NCBI GenBank assembly: GCA_958448395.1
Contig: CAUDDP010000058.1
Location: 1-13,279 of the forward strand
Reading direction: 5' to 3'
Length of the DNA stretch: 13,279 nt
Source of the DNA: an uncultured Oscillospiraceae bacterium
GTDB taxonomy: Bacteria; Bacillota; Clostridia; Oscillospirales; Ruminococcaceae
The notes under the pieces are model-generated. The model was given only the letters and a program-made list of their open reading frames with translations. It made no database searches and had not been told where the DNA came from. Positions 12,926-13,279 of this stretch are shown one piece after another; within the stretch, counting starts at the first letter, position 1, and each line of letters begins with the position of its first letter. The position numbers were made by a program, and so were the translations under genes.

Positions 12926-13156
12926 ATGATGATGCATCTTTTCTTTAGAAAACGAATCACAAAACCGATGCCGCTGCCAGACGGCTGCACACCAGAACAA
13001 ATCCGCATTGAGTCCAGCATCTGTACTGGTGAGAAAACCATTGGCTTCTATGATGCTGCGGAAAAAAAGCTGCGGTATGCTGAGCTGGTACGAGAGGAAT
13101 CGGACATTGCAGCATTTTATACCCGTTATGGCTTAAAATTAAATCCAGATAAGTAA
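12926..13156 (+). CDS. Small protein of unknown function
   Basis: This is the only supported plus-strand gene. It encodes 76 residues, starting MMMHLFFRKRITKPMPLPDG and ending YTRYGLKLNPDK. The ribosome site is strong (AAAGGAAAGGAAGG just upstream), and three consecutive ATG codons (12926, 12929, 12932) leave the exact start open. The protein is mixed and charged, with Cys21 and Cys33 and no membrane segment. A central part (TGEKTIGFYDAAEKKLRYAELV) looks like strands of a small beta-rich fold. No family was recognised. A TACAAT box at 12901-12906 may be its -10 element, without a clear -35. It is divergent from the GNAT gene and is followed 3 bp later by a copy of the 75-bp repeat. Confidence 0.7.
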   Translation: MMMHLFFRKRITKPMPLPDGCTPEQIRIESSICTGEKTIGFYDAAEKKLRYAELVREESDIAAFYTRYGLKLNPDK

Positions 13157-13159
13157 AAA

Positions 13160-13234
13160 CTGTAAGTTCGACGAGAATGCATTCTACCGCTGCCAATCAC
13201 AAACGGTGCCGGCAGAATCGCTTTGCTCTCTGCC
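13160..13234 (+). repeat. Dispersed 75-bp intergenic repeat, copy 2
   Basis: This segment matches 9899-9973 with three differences and in the same orientation. It starts 3 bp after the stop of the small plus-strand gene. Weaker similarity continues to the right, towards the window edge, so the full element may be longer. The ATTCTACCG/CGGCAGAAT stem is kept, while the inner CACA/TGTG pairing of copy 1 is disturbed by a T-to-G change. Confidence 0.85.
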
Positions 13235-13279
13235 TGTGTCCGCTGTCCGCCATTGTACGTTGTACATGCTTGCAGTCAA

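Overview
The window suggests a Gram-positive anaerobe of the class Clostridia, most like Ruminococcus/Oscillospirales. This rests on strong purine-rich ribosome binding sites, TTGACA-17-TATAAT type promoters, intrinsic terminators, moderate to low GC, and the types of protein present. I see no rRNA, tRNA, CRISPR array, insertion sequence or phage gene. Almost every gene lies on the minus strand; the exception is one small gene at the right end.

Reading leftward from the right end: a short plus-strand gene of unknown function (12926-13156) is followed by a 75-bp dispersed repeat. A GNAT acetyltransferase gene (12332-12790) has its own promoter. A roughly 316-bp gap (12016-12331) holds the nadA promoter, a GC-rich structured segment and an orphan rightward promoter. 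nadA (quinolinate synthase) and mnmA (tRNA 2-thiouridylase) follow as a coupled pair. A second gap (9638-10019) carries the other copy of the 75-bp repeat, a 27-bp perfect palindrome and the promoter of the next unit. That unit encodes an NfeD-like protein and a slipin-type SPFH membrane protein and ends at a clear terminator (8022-8051).

The left 7.9 kb is one long apparent operon. It runs from a promoter at 7946-7974 to a strong UUCG-loop terminator at 107-135. In order it encodes an MBOAT membrane O-acyltransferase, a very large single-pass membrane protein with an extracytoplasmic DHHW/AlgX-like domain, a zinc-ribbon membrane protein, an FkbH-like HAD-family glyceryl-transfer enzyme, an acyl carrier protein and a ribbon-helix-helix protein. 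The logic parallels the Dlt (D-alanylation) system: an activating enzyme (FkbH in place of DltA), a carrier protein (in place of DltC), an MBOAT (in place of DltB) and an SGNH/DHHW partner outside the membrane (in place of DltD). My inference is a surface-polymer acylation pathway that may attach a glyceryl (glycerate) group instead of D-alanine or acetate. The DHHW protein is unusual: about 670 residues of probably disordered cytoplasmic sequence with three 80-residue repeats precede its transmembrane segment.

At the far left a new leftward promoter and a possible gene start run off the window.
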